From positions 1,473,269 through 1,537,268 of the forward strand of contig NW_022985446.1 in NCBI RefSeq assembly GCF_010093595.1: a stretch of DNA of 64,000 bases, in the 5' to 3' direction. Shown here piece after piece: positions 33,805-45,953 of the stretch. Made by a program: the position numbers and the translations under genes. Below the pieces are notes generated by a model. That model saw only the letters and a program-made list of their open reading frames with translations, was not told the DNA's origin and ran no database searches. Source of the DNA: Mytilinidion resinicola (taxonomy: Eukaryota; Ascomycota; Dothideomycetes; Mytilinidiales; Mytilinidiaceae). The number at the start of each line of letters is the position of its first letter. The stretch's first letter is position 1.

Positions 33805-34470
33805 GGGGGAGATACCCAGCATCCGGCATCCAGCAGCCAGCACCCGGGGACAGTCGGCGGTGTTTTAATGGACGGGCTCAATGGCTGCAGCGGGAGGGGG
33901 GATGAGGGACGATCAGGTGGTGTACAATTATGTATTGTATGAGTTCGGAATCAGAAGACAGCTTTTTGGGTTTAATTGCTACAGTGCGTCGTTGTTGATA
34001 CGTGTATGCTGCTCTGCTGCTATCTGTGGTGCGCTAACATGTGCATAGAAATCTGGAGCGATGGAAAGCACAGTTATGTGGGCACTTCTATTAGCCACCT
34101 CACGAGCTTACTGATTGTTCCAATCAACAAAGTGCAGATTTTCGAAAATGTATTCAAGGAGCTTCAAGCAGCGGTAGACGAGTGTCCACGGAGCTCTGAT
34201 AAGTCATTGTAACGGAGAAATGACTCGTTGGATACGTTGATATGCGAAGTTGAGTAGTGAGAGTCTGATATGCATAACATTCGACTATCTGTTCTTACAG
34301 AATGGTATATGCAATAGCTTCCACGCTATGTCTACAAAATGTGCAATAGAGAAAAAGAGGCGTACTGTACAGTGAGATACACGAAGGGGGTATGTGATAT
34401 ATACTCGACTATTCCAAGAGCATTTCCGCAGGCTGGGTTCTTATCAACCTGTATTCCTAAAAGGCCCCTG
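33805..34470. other. Convergent intergenic region
   Basis: 3' flanks of Mic12 and the PPR gene. An ORF at 33976-34212 has no motif. Confidence 0.45.
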
Positions 34471-37197
34471 TTACGTCTTGACCCAACCAGATACAGCATC
34501 ATGTATCTCGCCATAATGTCCATCATATTCGGGTCGACGGACATCGTCCACCAGGGCATCCTTCCTATCCCCACTCGACTCTCCACGCCCGGTAGGATGA
34601 AACATCGGCGACGCAGAGCTCCAGTCATCTTCCACCACCCCCTCATCCCCATCCTTCTCCACCTCCCCCCTCAGCGCCCTAATCAACTCCGCTCGATTCC
34701 TAATCTTTCCCAACGCCGTCATCGTATACCCAGCCTCCAGCTCCGGTGCCTTCGCCCGCAGCTCCACCGGCATCCGCTTCATCTTCCCATACACCTCCGC
34801 GACCTTCTCCACATTCTGCGCCGCCGCGTACCCATTCAACAGCGTCCCCCACGTGATCTCATTTGACTCTATGTTGCGCTTGCGCATGAGCTCGACGACC
34901 TTCTCCGCGGCGGCCATCTGGCCGGCTTTCACGAAGCCGTGGCTGAAAATGTTCCAGGTGATTGCGTTCGGGGCGGCTTGTCTGAGAGGGCGGTTCTCGG
35001 TGGCATGTCTGGCGGAGCCGGGGAGTTCGGAGGCCATGTCGCGGATGATCATAGGCGCGAATTTGATGAGAGTCGGGCGGTCGCAGAAGGCGAGGAGGAA
35101 GGCGTTGTGGGTCTGGGTTGTTTCGGCGAGGGGGCCGATGATGGGGTGGCCGGCGCAGACGAGGGCTCGGAATCGAATGTACAGGTCGTAGATGCTGCCG
35201 TCGTTGAGCTGCTGCGAGGAATGAAGGTAGGAGGTGATCATGATGAAGAGAGCAGGTAGAGAGGGCGGCATACAGCCCGGCTGAGAGGGGACGCCGCGTG
35301 GGAATATGTTCAGGTCGATGAGCGGTTGGAGGTCGAAGAAGTGGCTGTATTTGCTCCGGAGAATGCGGATAGTGTCTTGAGCGCCGTCTCCTTCATAGCA
35401 GACGTACATGTAGTGTAGGTATTCGGTTGCGAGCCACTTGTCTTTCCACTCGTATGCACGTTCCGCACAGAAATCCGCAAAGTCTTGATGCTTGGATGGA
35501 TTCTCGTCATGTTTGAGTCCCCAAAGAAGGATGCCAAGGGTATAGCCATCGGGCTTCACACCAGCTTCACCTGACTCTAGGAGGTCGTAGATGCGCCAGG
35601 CGGTCTGGTAGTCTCGGGCTTCAACGGCGTTGTGAATGATGATATTGTAGAGTTGGGTGTCAAGAGACACACCGAGTTCTAAGAGTCGGGCTACTATGCC
35701 GGCAGTCGCGTGGTAGGATTTTCCATCCCCGGCACTGCAGCGCAGGACCGCGGAAGCAAGCTGTATGAATCCGTGCTCCGAAGAAGAGTGACCAAGTTCT
35801 ATGGCTTTTCCGAGAGTCTCTAATCCAACTTGGTGCTCGCCCATGCCTACGAACCTTGCTGTAAACGCTAGAACTGTTCTAGGGTCAAGCTTGACACCGT
35901 GGCAGGCTAGATCTTTATAAAGGCTCTGTAGCTCCTCGTCTGGACACGTCTTCATAACAAGTAGGACAAGTCGTTGAGAAATGGTCTCTATGAACGGAGG
36001 ACGGTTTTGTCGTAGATAAGCCAAGAAAGTCGAAAGAACATTTTCATTGTATTCCTCGATCTTTTTCTGATAACTGCCGGCGTTCGTTTGCCGACTTTTG
36101 TTTGCTCGATTTTGTAGGTAGGACGCAATATACTCCAGACTATCGACTGCAATAAAGGACGGAGGATAAGGATGGGTGTAGGAGATCTTGAGAAAGTCAA
36201 AAGCCCTATAGACGTCATGTTGTAGTAGCCATAGTAGAATGGCAGGCCACATTTCAAACTGTCGTCGGTGACGAAACCTCTGCCATATCCGTCGTTGAAC
36301 AGAGGGAGATCTACGCCCTTTGTAGAATAAATGAGCCCAACGGGCACATTGTGGGTCAAGTTCAAGAGTACGGCGGATCCGATCAAAATCTATTTGATAA
36401 GAGTTGAGAACTGCGAATCCTTTCGTCCAGGACTCTATAGGGAAAGCTCCGTCTGTAAAAGACACTTTGGTTACGGATCCTGGAGGAAGAGAGCGAAGAA
36501 ATCGGCGGCGACTTTTCAGCCGAACCACGGCATCGTTGGTTATGTTTTTGAGATCTGGCGAGAGGAACTTGGTTTGGAAATGAGATCGCGGAACATTTGC
36601 GTATGCAGCCGCCTTTCGTCGACGGCGGGGTGGACGAGTAGTGGAGTCCTCCGAGCGTTTCATCCAGTTGCCGAAGATCTTTTGAATGTACCTGCCGGTG
36701 TAATATTGCTCTTGGTCTTTATTTGACTCTTCCAAACGCCTTTTCGTTGCGGTTTTAGACGGTGTATAGCTTTTCCTACTCGCCGATGGAGCTGCGTGCT
36801 TACGGGTCCGAAGCTGGCTCCTGAAGAAAGCGGAGATCTCGGAATAGAGCGGCGCAATATGGGATGAGCTTCGGGCCCTCTTTTGCGAACTGGATAGCCT
36901 TCGTGGCCCTCGTAGTCTCCCCCGACCGACATTGGTGTTGAGTTCTCGATCGACTTGTGCTTTTTGCTCTCCGTTCACCATTGCCTTTCCATCTTGACCC
37001 GTCACCTCCACTTCCATCCCAGCATTTGCGTCCTCTTGTCCCCTTTTCGTCGATCCAACACCGCCCGTTTTCCATCTCTTCCCACATCCATATCTCCAGG
37101 GCGCGTTCGGCACGAACAGTCTAGGGGCAAGGAACTGGAGAACGGGCAAATCTGTGCTGGCAAAACACCTGGCATTTGCGAGGAGACAGCGGGGCAT
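34471..37197 (-). CDS. Mitochondrial pentatricopeptide-repeat protein
   Basis: A single exon of 908 residues. The N-terminus MPRCLLANARCFASTDLPVL is basic and lacks acids, as in a mitochondrial presequence; the next 200 residues are Arg/Lys/Ser-rich. The rest is helical-repeat sequence, with PPR-like units such as LYNIIIHNAVEARDYQTAWR-IYDLL, YTLGILLWGLKHD, and the C-terminal pair ITWNIFSHGFVKAGQMAAAE and ITWGTLLNGYAAAQNVEKVA. PPR proteins bind organellar RNA and act in processing, stability or translation; the RNA target cannot be read here. No intron is needed. The minus-strand start lies about 520 bp from the Cwf18 start, a divergent pair. Confidence 0.85.
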   Translation of the reverse strand: MPRCLLANARCFASTDLPVLQFLAPRLFVPNAPWRYGCGKRWKTGGVGSTKRGQEDANAGMEVEVTGQDGKAMVNGEQKAQVDRELNTNVGRGRLRGPRRLSSSQKRARSSSHIAPLYSEISAFFRSQLRTRKHAAPSASRKSYTPSKTATKRRLEESNKDQEQYYTGRYIQKIFGNWMKRSEDSTTRPPRRRRKAAAYANVPRSHFQTKFLSPDLKNITNDAVVRLKSRRRFLRSLPPGSVTKVSFTDGAFPIESWTKGFAVLNSYQIDFDRIRRTLELDPQCARWAHLFYKGRRSPSVQRRIWQRFRHRRQFEMWPAILLWLLQHDVYRAFDFLKISYTHPYPPSFIAVDSLEYIASYLQNRANKSRQTNAGSYQKKIEEYNENVLSTFLAYLRQNRPPFIETISQRLVLLVMKTCPDEELQSLYKDLACHGVKLDPRTVLAFTARFVGMGEHQVGLETLGKAIELGHSSSEHGFIQLASAVLRCSAGDGKSYHATAGIVARLLELGVSLDTQLYNIIIHNAVEARDYQTAWRIYDLLESGEAGVKPDGYTLGILLWGLKHDENPSKHQDFADFCAERAYEWKDKWLATEYLHYMYVCYEGDGAQDTIRILRSKYSHFFDLQPLIDLNIFPRGVPSQPGCMPPSLPALFIMITSYLHSSQQLNDGSIYDLYIRFRALVCAGHPIIGPLAETTQTHNAFLLAFCDRPTLIKFAPMIIRDMASELPGSARHATENRPLRQAAPNAITWNIFSHGFVKAGQMAAAEKVVELMRKRNIESNEITWGTLLNGYAAAQNVEKVAEVYGKMKRMPVELRAKAPELEAGYTMTALGKIRNRAELIRALRGEVEKDGDEGVVEDDWSSASPMFHPTGRGESSGDRKDALVDDVRRPEYDGHYGEIHDAVSGWVKT

Positions 37198-37718
37198 GAG
37201 ATGCGGGGCGTCGCGACGGTCATCGGTCCATGAATGGCGAGGAGTAGAGATAGGAGCAAGCTTGGGATGGATAGGACGCAGTGGTGTTGCGGTTCGGCCA
37301 AAAAGTTTTGGGTTGTGGCTGGAGCTTCCGATGTGGCTGAAGGCATTTCGACTTCACCTCGACCTTTGCGACGAGAACATAGGTAGCATCCACGCGCTGT
37401 CTTTACTATAACACGTGGAGATTACCTTTCTCCAGCTCTAGACACTGTACCTGAGTAAGAGACATCTCGAATTATCCTCCGACACCATCAAGTCGACCCT
37501 CCCGCGAACAGCGAGCCGTTTTCACCATTTGCGATCCACCTCGAAATCCTTTCTACACGAACTGTTTTTGCAACAACGCGACAGCGCCCGAGGTGCTACA
37601 ACTCCGTATACCCCACCGCACCAGCAACCGTCTTCGCCTGCCTTCCGACACTACGGCTCTGACCTCAAACGCGTCCCCCCAGCTTTTCTCAAGCTTGCGA
37701 CACCACACCACCGCAACC
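37198..37718. other. Divergent promoter of PPR and Cwf18 genes
   Basis: Shared upstream region. The frame of the Cwf18 gene is open from 37593 but the family start is at 37719. Confidence 0.5.
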
Positions 37719-38348
37719 ATGTCGGCCCAAACCAGGCTCAACAAGCTCAACGCCGCCACCGACGCCCGCAAAGCCCGCCTCGCCGCCCTCAAATCCCTCA
37801 AGCGGAAAGCCCCCTCCGACTCGACCTCCGCCGCCCACCCCGAGCCCTCCTCCCCCCCCACCGCCCTCACAAATCTCCAACCCCCCTCCGCCACAACCCC
37901 CCCAGAAGACCAACCCTCCACAGCCCCCTACCTCTCCGGCCGCAACTACGACCCCGCCACGCGCGCCCCCAAGCTCGGCTTCGACACGCTCCCCGCGCAC
38001 CTCGAAACCGCCGCTACCCTCGAAAAACGCGCGCACGACCTGCACATCGCGGTGCGCAGCGAGCAGGCGAAGGAGCGCGCGGACGAGCCGCTGGATCTGT
38101 TTAAGCTGCAGCCGAAGCGGCCGAACTGGGACCTGAAGCGGGATTTGAGGGAGAAGTATCAAGGCTTGGAGGCGGAGACGGAGAGGGCGATTGCGCGGTT
38201 GGTGAGGGAGAGGGTGGAGGGGGGGAAGAAGGCGGTGGGGGAGGGCGAGAGGGAGGAGGTGGGGATGGAGGGGGTGGCGTTGGTGGAGGCGATGCATCGG
38301 CGGGAGAGGGAGGGGGAGGGGAGGGGGGGGGAGGAGGATTTAATTTGA
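37719..38348 (+). CDS. cwf18: Pre-mRNA splicing factor Cwf18 / CCDC12 family
   Basis: A single exon, 209 residues. The N-terminus has NAATDARKARLAALKSLKRK, a basic helix typical of CCDC12/Cwf18, then a Pro/Ser/Thr-rich linker. The conserved core is SGRNYDPATRAPKLGFDT followed by DEPLDLFKLQPKRPNWDLKR and DLREKYQGLEAETERAIARL. These are the family signatures. Cwf18 is a component of the Prp19/NTC-related part of the activated spliceosome. The last 50 residues are Gly/Glu/Arg-rich and low complexity. The downstream neighbour also looks like an RNA-processing protein. Confidence 0.9.
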   Translation: MSAQTRLNKLNAATDARKARLAALKSLKRKAPSDSTSAAHPEPSSPPTALTNLQPPSATTPPEDQPSTAPYLSGRNYDPATRAPKLGFDTLPAHLETAATLEKRAHDLHIAVRSEQAKERADEPLDLFKLQPKRPNWDLKRDLREKYQGLEAETERAIARLVRERVEGGKKAVGEGEREEVGMEGVALVEAMHRREREGEGRGGEEDLI

Positions 38349-38718
38349 GGGGGAGAGTGGGAGAGGGGGTTTCCAGGGTTTGAGGTTTGAGGTTTGGAGT
38401 TTTGGCTGTATTGGGGTAGGTCTGGTGGGAAAGCTTTGGGTTTTCATAGGGCGTTGATGTATCACCACGGCGTGCTGGTGCTGGCGTTAAGTCGCGCGTT
38501 GCGTAAAAAGCGAAGGACGACAAATTGTCAACATCATAAACATCACATGCCCATGCAAAGAGTGTGCTGCGCATATAGAGATGAGACTGTGGTTGATTCA
38601 AGTATTGGGTATCCGTACTAAGCTACGCCCCTATTCCAATTATCATGCCCAAATGAAATACCGCACCAATGAGAATACCCATAACCAGGCCTCCGATGAT
38701 GACAGTTGGTTTTATTAT
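38349..38718. other. Convergent intergenic region
   Basis: Begins with the G-rich 3' end of Cwf18 followed by a GGTTTGAGGTTTGAGG-like run near 38380. No gene seen. Confidence 0.5.
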
Positions 38719-39933
38719 TCAGCGTCCCATGGCCTGCGTCAGAGCAAGACGTTTGCTGTAAGGACTCAGACTCCTCTCCTTGCGGACTGGCGGAGGCGCA
38801 GCATGTCCGTTGCCCATAGCATGCTGGGGCAGCGCTCGTCGGCCGTCAGCAGGCAGACCACGACGATCCTCGCGCACACCATTGCGATTGCCAGCATACG
38901 GGGCATCCCTAGGGCGAAACGGGCTGCGGGATCGAGAGCGGATTCGACGCGGGCCGGGACTATTGAAGTCTCCCAATCCATCAGGGCTGCGCGGTCCTCC
39001 TTTCGGCGCCATTGTGCGGCGGGGCGGCGACGAGCGTCTCCTGGTACGCCGGCTCCTGGACTGACTGCGGCTCCTAGACAACGACATGCGTCTTCCAACG
39101 GGTGAGAGTCTTCGCCTCCCGAAGCTGCGACTGCGCGACTTCATCCTCGTGTCCGGAGAGGCGCGTTGCGGCCTGCCACGTCTGACTGGGCTCCGGCTCT
39201 TCGACGTGTCCATGCGGTTGGACCACGACCTGCTTCGACGCCTGCCTCGCTGCGCCGGGCTGAACGAGCTCATCCTCCGCCTCGTGTTGCGATCCCCTCT
39301 GCCCCTGACGCCGTCCTCGTCCGATGAGCTATACGCTTCCGACAGGGACTCAGACTTCCGCCGCCTCTTTCGGGCCTCGGTCGGCTTGCGCGGGGATCCC
39401 ATGGACGTGTCTCGGTCGACGCGCCTGTCTTTCCGGGGCGGTGGTGAGGGAGAGCGGTTCGTAGAGATTGTCGACACAGACGAGGAGTACGAGGAAACAG
39501 AGCGCGAGCGCTTGCGCGGTGAGTGAGAGGCGCCGTCGTCGTCTCGGTCGTGCTTGCGGCCTCGCTCAGCGGCGGCGATCTTGGCGAGTTGTTCGTCGGC
39601 TACGCCTTTCCTGTGACAAAGAGATTAGAAACTGGAGAGAGGTGTAGGAGTGGATGGTGTGGTGGTGGGCCTACTTTCGGAGAAGGTCGTTGGGCACATC
39701 GCTCATTAGCTTTGGGGCTAGCTTTGGGTTGTGCAGCTGTTGGGTTCGGGAGGGCCGGGAGGTATACGGGCGTTCTTGGGCGGTTGCTTTGCATTCGTAG
39801 CTGTAGTGCCGTGCAGAGAGGTCAGTACAGAAGGCGGGCTGGGAGTGAGGGCACGCGTATCTTTTTTCAGGCACTTCTGACACAGCGTGGTAGCTGTCGC
39901 CTTGGAGCGACCACCGTTGGGACCGCGAAACAT
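38719..39933 (-). CDS. Zinc-knuckle, RS-rich nuclear protein; AT-AC intron
   Basis: Three exons: 39933-39861, 39810-39675 and 39610-38719, 366 residues. The second intron is a normal GT-AG (64 nt). The first must be 39860-39811, which starts ATACGC and ends GCAC. Joining there (phase 1) gives CQKCLKKGHYSYEC, an exact C-x2-C-x4-H-x4-C zinc knuckle, and continues ATAQERPYTSRPSRTQQ and VPNDLLRKKGVADEQLAKIA, the conserved fungal sequence. No GT-AG choice that I found keeps frame. The C-terminal 250 residues are Arg/Ser-rich (RRSRSWSNR, KSRSRSFGRR), as in splicing-related proteins. A nuclear RNA-processing role is inferred. Confidence 0.85.
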
Positions 39934-41029
39934 GGTCCGGCGTGGCGGTGCGCTTTGCTAGGTGTTGAAAGGGATCCAAGGCGGTTCGAGGAGAAGTAGG
40001 AGGCGGCCTCAGCGAGAGCGGCAGGTGAACTCTCGGCGAGGTGAGGTGCAGTTGGAGATGCCTGGCGGTGATGCGGCGAGCTGAGGCCCAAGGCCGCGTA
40101 CGAAAAATGCTGCCAAGGCCGCGATCTTTACGAAGTCATGTGCTCCGTGAGCGGAAACGTGAAACAGGTCGAGATTTATTTCATTGGCTCATACAGCGTG
40201 AAATCATGCTTTTGATTGTGCATTCGCTGGAAATGTGAAATTCTGATCGCAGCCAGGCCAACATGAAGCGGCAGCCCAATGCTGCCCGTCTGAGGCGGCA
40301 GAGATTCTTGGACTGCCACTTTTGCTCAAGCACCCCTGACAGTCTTGATGCCCATTGGCTGGGTGCGTGGTTCAAGGAGCAGGTGGAAATGGTCTGCTAC
40401 CGTCCGACGTGCTTTCGTTGATGAGCAATTGAACGAAACAGCTTTGTTGACGTATCCACATCCATGGATATCTTGCTGGCACGCAATTGTGCATGCCAAG
40501 AGCCAGCAGTTTAGGCAGGCCCGGTGCAAACCGCCCAAAGACGCCAAGTCCTCCCGGCCCGTCTCCGGCTCCAGAATTCCTGTGATGGAATCCCACCACG
40601 GCCACCTCTCCGCCTCCCTCCCATCTCGCACCTCCACCGCTGCCTCCATTGCTGCGGACTGTTCAGCGCCCGACCTCGTCCTCTCTTGCACCCAGCGTAG
40701 GACACGCAAACTCGCAGTGCAAGCCCGTCCGTTCACCGCGCTGCCCTACGAAGGCGCAGCAGCTCTCTCCGCTGGGCTCTCTGCACCCGCCTGGAGCTCA
40801 TCCACCCTCCCCCACCTCCTCTTCACCTTCACCTTGCTATGTTGAATACCCATCATGTCCAGTACTCTGGCCTTGGCTACTTTGACTTTCCTTGAGAACC
40901 CCGTTTCCTGAGATTTGCTCCCTGTCTTCTACATCCTACTTCCTTATTTGGACGACATCACATATCGCTCCGAGCGCCCCAGCACCGCAGCTCCGACTTT
41001 CACTATCATTGGCGTTCCTGGAGTACAAC
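39934..41029. other. Divergent promoter region
   Basis: About 1.1 kb between the zinc-knuckle gene and the R3H gene. ORFs at 40326-40885 on both strands lie in C-rich sequence and show no motif. Confidence 0.5.
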
Positions 41030-44000
41030 ATGGCCTCTACAGCGGCCGTCCCTGTCGAGAACGTATCGGTGAAACCCTCATTTGCAAAGGCGGGTGAAAT
41101 CAAGCTTCGACCCCAGATCGCCGCTCAATCTCGCTAATCTTCACCAGGTCGCAGCATCTACATACAAACCAATTCCGAATATGAAGGATTCTACTCCCAA
41201 TGCTCACCGCTCTCCGCCGAGCCCGAAGCTCCATATACAGCCCACCCCGATGACGGGCTCTGGTGCCGACGCCGCACACCACCTGCATAATAACGATTCC
41301 GCGCGGGGACCCCAAGAGACATCTTGTAGTACAGACTCCCGTACTGGACAATGGGCCAACATGACCGGCAAACAGGTCACCTCCGAGCCTGGGTCGAAAG
41401 ACCAGGATGTCGAGAAGCCGCCTCCCTCTATCGCCCTCGTCAAGTCGCTCGAGACGGATGACAACACTACGCAGCTGTCGTCGTCGGACGGTTCCGTAAA
41501 GCTTCCCAGCTTGGATGGCAAAAGCGTGGCCTCTGCGACGACCTTTGCCCTGGACGAGAAGGAATCAATTCGTCCCGATGACAGTGCCAGTTTGCGCGCC
41601 GTTGAAGAGGAGGATGTCATTTCGCCTCCCGACTCTGTTGCAACAGGCTCGCGAGTTGGCTCGGACAGTGGCGTTGCGCGGGCATTCCGCGACCAGCTTC
41701 ATGAGATCTCTGCTATTGGCCCAATACCTCCACGAGGAGCTCCGCCTGGCCGATTCCAGACGCCAAACGTCGGTGGCACTCACGTGCTATTCGATCCGGC
41801 TGCTCCCACGGATGCCGCTCGACCTGTGTCCCAACCGCTTGTGAATGGCGCTATAAATGCTGCCCAACCACCAGCGATTCCCGACGAAAAACTTATCGAA
41901 GCCCTAGAGTCCCCACGAGACCGCTTGTTTGTCTTGAAGCTCGAGCAGGATTTCATCGACTTTGTCAAGGACTCCAAGTACGTCGCATCGGATACTCATA
42001 CGTTGAAATCCGAGCTGATCGTGACTAGCGAGAGTGAGCTGTCACTACCCAACTGTAACACGTTCTACAGGATGCTCACGCATCGACTTGCGGATTATTA
42101 TTTGCTTGGTCATGTTGTCGATGACTCGATGACTGCTGTCAAGATATCGAAGACGTCCTATTGCAGGATGTAAGTGTCATACCCTTTCTTAGAATCTTTT
42201 TTTAGCGACAGCAACGACAACAGCAACGACGAAGTCGAAATCGAAGGCAATGGCGATCAGACTAGCGGTTGGGATTGGCCAAAGGGTGGGAATTGGGAAG
42301 GGATTCAAGATGATTATGGCGATGGCGTGGGCGACGGCGACGGCGACTAGGACCACGACTTTTTACATTCTCTCGCGACCTGGAGCCGTTTGCAACACCC
42401 CCAAGCTCATAATTCGGAACCTCCCCTACAGAGGTTCTCATGCTGACAGTTACATCACAGTCCACCGCCGCTTTCGGCCTTGCCAGTTCACTCGAAAATC
42501 GCGGCTACACCGCCTTCTGATCTACCCGCTCGGAAGATCATGCGTCGTGGTGGTGAGAAGTCTGGTACTAATACAAATGCTAACTCTGAGAATCCTTCCA
42601 AGACTACTTCTGAAGCAGGCGGCGGTAGTAGTGACGGAGGAGACGAGGGCAAAGACAAGTCGGCCTTGACAAGAGAAGAGAGAGAGGCGAGATATAAAGA
42701 GGCTAGACAGCGCATTTTCGGTGCTGCGGAAGCGGAGGAGAATGAGTCCACGGCAGCTGCCGCCGGTTTGAATGAAGAGACAGATATTTCAAGATCGAGT
42801 TCTGCGTCGGGCAAAAAGAAGGGGAAGAAGCAACGCAATTACGACGACGATGGCTTCGAAGCTCGATCGCGGTTCAATGTTTTCTATCCCCAGCCCTACA
42901 GTCCGCCGGCTTATACGGGAGATCCGGCCGCCGCGTATTATGGTCAGTATCCTCCTGTTACGATGCAGACTCCGCAGCAATTTCCCACCATGGGTCCTAC
43001 CGCTTCGCCTGCAGCATACACTGGAGCGTATCCTACGATGCATCAGGAAAGCCAGGCACAGTATGGGTGGCCCAATCAAGGTTTCCAATCTGGGAACGTC
43101 CCCGCGAGTTACCCTAACTACACTGGCGCAGCCCCGACTGGATACGACCTGTCCGCCGAGTTCCAGAGAGGCATGTCATTCCAGACGTCACCAATGCCCT
43201 CTCAAGTCACACCCAAGATGTCGGTTCCAACAATGGCATCTTACCAGGAATCGTACCGGCAACAGACTATGCCAATGAACCAACAGTGGCCACAGGCACC
43301 CCAACAACACGGATTCCCGATGAATCCGCAATTTGGCCAGAACAACCTTAACGATCGTCCGATGTCGGCCTCCGGGCAGGTGCCCGTTCCAGGGGCATAT
43401 CCATATGGTCAATTTCCCAATGCTGGGTTTAATGGCGGGAAGAACAGGAGCCAGCATCCTCTCCCAGGCAGTTTCAACCGCCAGCAGTTCAATCCCCAAA
43501 GCCAGGCATTTGTTCCGACTCATCGTAATGGCTCGTTTCCGATGCAGCAGCAGATCATGCAGTCTAATATGCAGCAGATGCAGCATCAGAGCACGAACGG
43601 TTATGGCAGTTACCCGGTCCCTGTGCCGATGGGAAACCAAATACAAATGGCTAACCAGCTACCGATGATGAACCAGATGCAGCGCCCTAGTCCCCCTTCC
43701 ACTCAGCCAGTATCTTTCAATGCTCCCCGCGTCCCGCAAAGCTCTAACTCCACTCCCTCCAAACCCAGTGGACAGGGCATATCGCACCCGCTTCCTCAAC
43801 CCGTTGCTATGTCGGCGTCGTCTCAAACCACGTCGACGCAGTCGAGCAACTCTTCGGTCCCGCTTCAGAGCAGCATCGCGAAGTGGGGTGTGCCATCTCA
43901 TCTCCCACCGAAGCCACCTCCACCAGCCCAGCCTCCGAAGTTCGCCTTACCAGGCCACGGCTTTGCTGCTGTCCCTCGACCTGTCAACAACATGCCGCAG

Positions 44001-44084
44001 AGCTTCCCGATGAACGGTAGCGTCTCTGTGCGGGGTGGAAATGGTATCGCTCCAAGCGACGGCGTGAACGGCCGCCCAGCCTAG
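41030..44084 (+). CDS. R3H and SUZ domain RNA-binding protein
   Basis: Exons 41030-41093, 41155-42169 and 42461-44084, phases 1 and 2, give about 900 residues. It starts MASTAAVPVENVSVKPSFAK. After a disordered N-third comes the R3H domain (residues about 280-355): ESPRDRLFVLKLEQDFIDFV, then NTFYRMLTHRLADYYLLGH. The R-x3-H signature, found as THRLADYYLLGH, is present. The SUZ motif follows after the 291-nt intron: PARKIMRRG and TREEREARYKEARQRIFGA. The remaining 400 residues are Q, P, M and Y-rich, prion-like. R3H-SUZ proteins bind mRNA in the cytoplasm. The long second intron contains an acidic open stretch with no apparent family homology. Confidence 0.9.
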
Positions 44085-45953
44085 TAGCGCAGAACGACTT
44101 TGACGACTCTCCTCGGTTTCTGGAAGCATGGATACGGTGCATTGCGATGGTGCTGCGATAATCGAGCATGATTTTGAACGACCTGGAAACTCGCGAGGCC
44201 ACCCCCAGGCGTTGCCGTCTGCTGATGGTGATCCGAGAGAACTGTGGGCAGTTCAACAGATTGTGGATCATGGAGCTGTGTAGGCGCTGGGATTGTTGGG
44301 TCTTTTTTTCTTCCTATGGTAGGTCTTCTCTTTGCTTTTTTTATACTAGGTATGCACCACTGTGGTGAGCTCTCTGGGTGGATCGATGGGTGGTCGGCTG
44401 GAAGGTTCGAAGGCTATGAGTGGATGGCTGGATGGCTAGACTGCTCGAAGGTCTTCCACCTTTAGAAGGCTCGACGGCTGAATGGTTCGATTGCTGGACT
44501 GCTCACGGTCTGGAGAGAGCAGAAGGCAGAGATGGTGGGGTGCCTGGTACGTGGTGGAAAAGCATTTTCTTTTCTTCCTTTGGTTTGTGGGTGGATGGAA
44601 GTTTAGTAGGGACAGTAGTACGGTCTAATATGAACCCCTTTTAGAGTATGGTGGGTCCGTGTGGTGATGTGAAAAGTGCACCCTCAAGTTTTTCCAGTTT
44701 CAGTGTGCTAGTGAGTTCCCTTGCCGTCACTCTTCAGCACCTCAAAAGGTTTGAGCCTCTATTCTTTGTCCTTGTTTTCCCATTTTTAAGTGAACTTCCA
44801 TGGTTCTCTGTGGACGAACAACGGCCTAAGTTCTTGAATGTCTTTCGATAATTTTCTGCAATGCCAAATTAGGACTTTCTCCTTGATCTGCCGGATCTTC
44901 TTGGTACTCTTCACCCCTCCAGCAACGGGTCTTTCTCCCCAAAATTCCAACATTATCCGTAATTGATATTCCATAGGCTCAAGAATCCATCGCCTTCAAT
45001 ACACCACCGAACCCGGGCCACTTCCGAAGCTCCCATCCCTTTCCTAGCGCAGTTATGAGCATGCCCATAACGTGGTCAGTGGAAAATCGGACGGAGCTAA
45101 AATCGGGACAAGGTGATGTGGTAACTGGGCCTGCAGCCTTACGGCAGGGCTGGGGTCTACCTAGGTTTACAAGAGGGGCAACAGGGGCAACAGGGGATAA
45201 TGCGTGGGGGTGACGAGGCTGGGATCGACCTTCCAAGGGCACCATTCTGAGCAGACGCCGTGGGCCAGCAGACTCACGCAGCCAGGGGTCTGCGTTTCAC
45301 CTGACTGTATTGGGTATCTTTTCAAGAGGTCTTCAGCCTCGTCGCCATACGCATTAACGACCTCTTTTTGTTTCTGTCAAGGCTTACAGGCCGTAAAATA
45401 CGCCGAGGCCTGCATGTACATTGTAGCTAATGTAAGACAGCCAGCCGCTAGCGTCAGCTTTGAGCTACCGCGGACCTCGAGTTGATAAGGGGGTGCGGCT
45501 AACGTAATGCCCACGCTGCAAGCGCTTCGCCGACAAATATGTCGAGCACGACTTTGTAGTGCTTTTCATTGACCTTGTCTTTTTGCTGCGGCGATCCATA
45601 ACGCGCTATCGCCGCTGATTGGCCCCCCCCAGCAAAGCACCCTCGTTGCACTCCCCGCCTGCATTGCTCGCACGACTCCCGCTCTCTTGACCACACCTAC
45701 CAGGGCGTCGCCCGCATACGTCGGAGGCCTTAGGATCCCCGAAGCAACGAAATCGAGATCCTCACAAAAACCGCCTGTACGACAGCGCATATGCACTCTA
45801 ACGCCCACAACCCCAAAACATATATGTTCGGCTCAAGTCCTACCCTTTCTCTTCTAACATTCCACTAGATCGTTTGCATACTGGATGCTTGATTCTTGAT
45901 CCGCTTCACACTGTCTACGCGTGCCGCCAAAAAGACGCAATCTTTCGTTAACA
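44085..45953. other. Gene-free region between core block and array
   Basis: 3' flank of the R3H gene (44085-44650, with imperfect GGATGGNTGG-type repeats near 44380-44450), then about 1.2 kb with no supported gene. GGGGCAACA is tandemly repeated at about 45174-45195. Confidence 0.5.

Noticed and set aside
37529..38601. Alternative Pro/Arg-rich frames on both strands over Cwf18
   Set aside because: Compositional shadows; only the accepted frame has family motifs.
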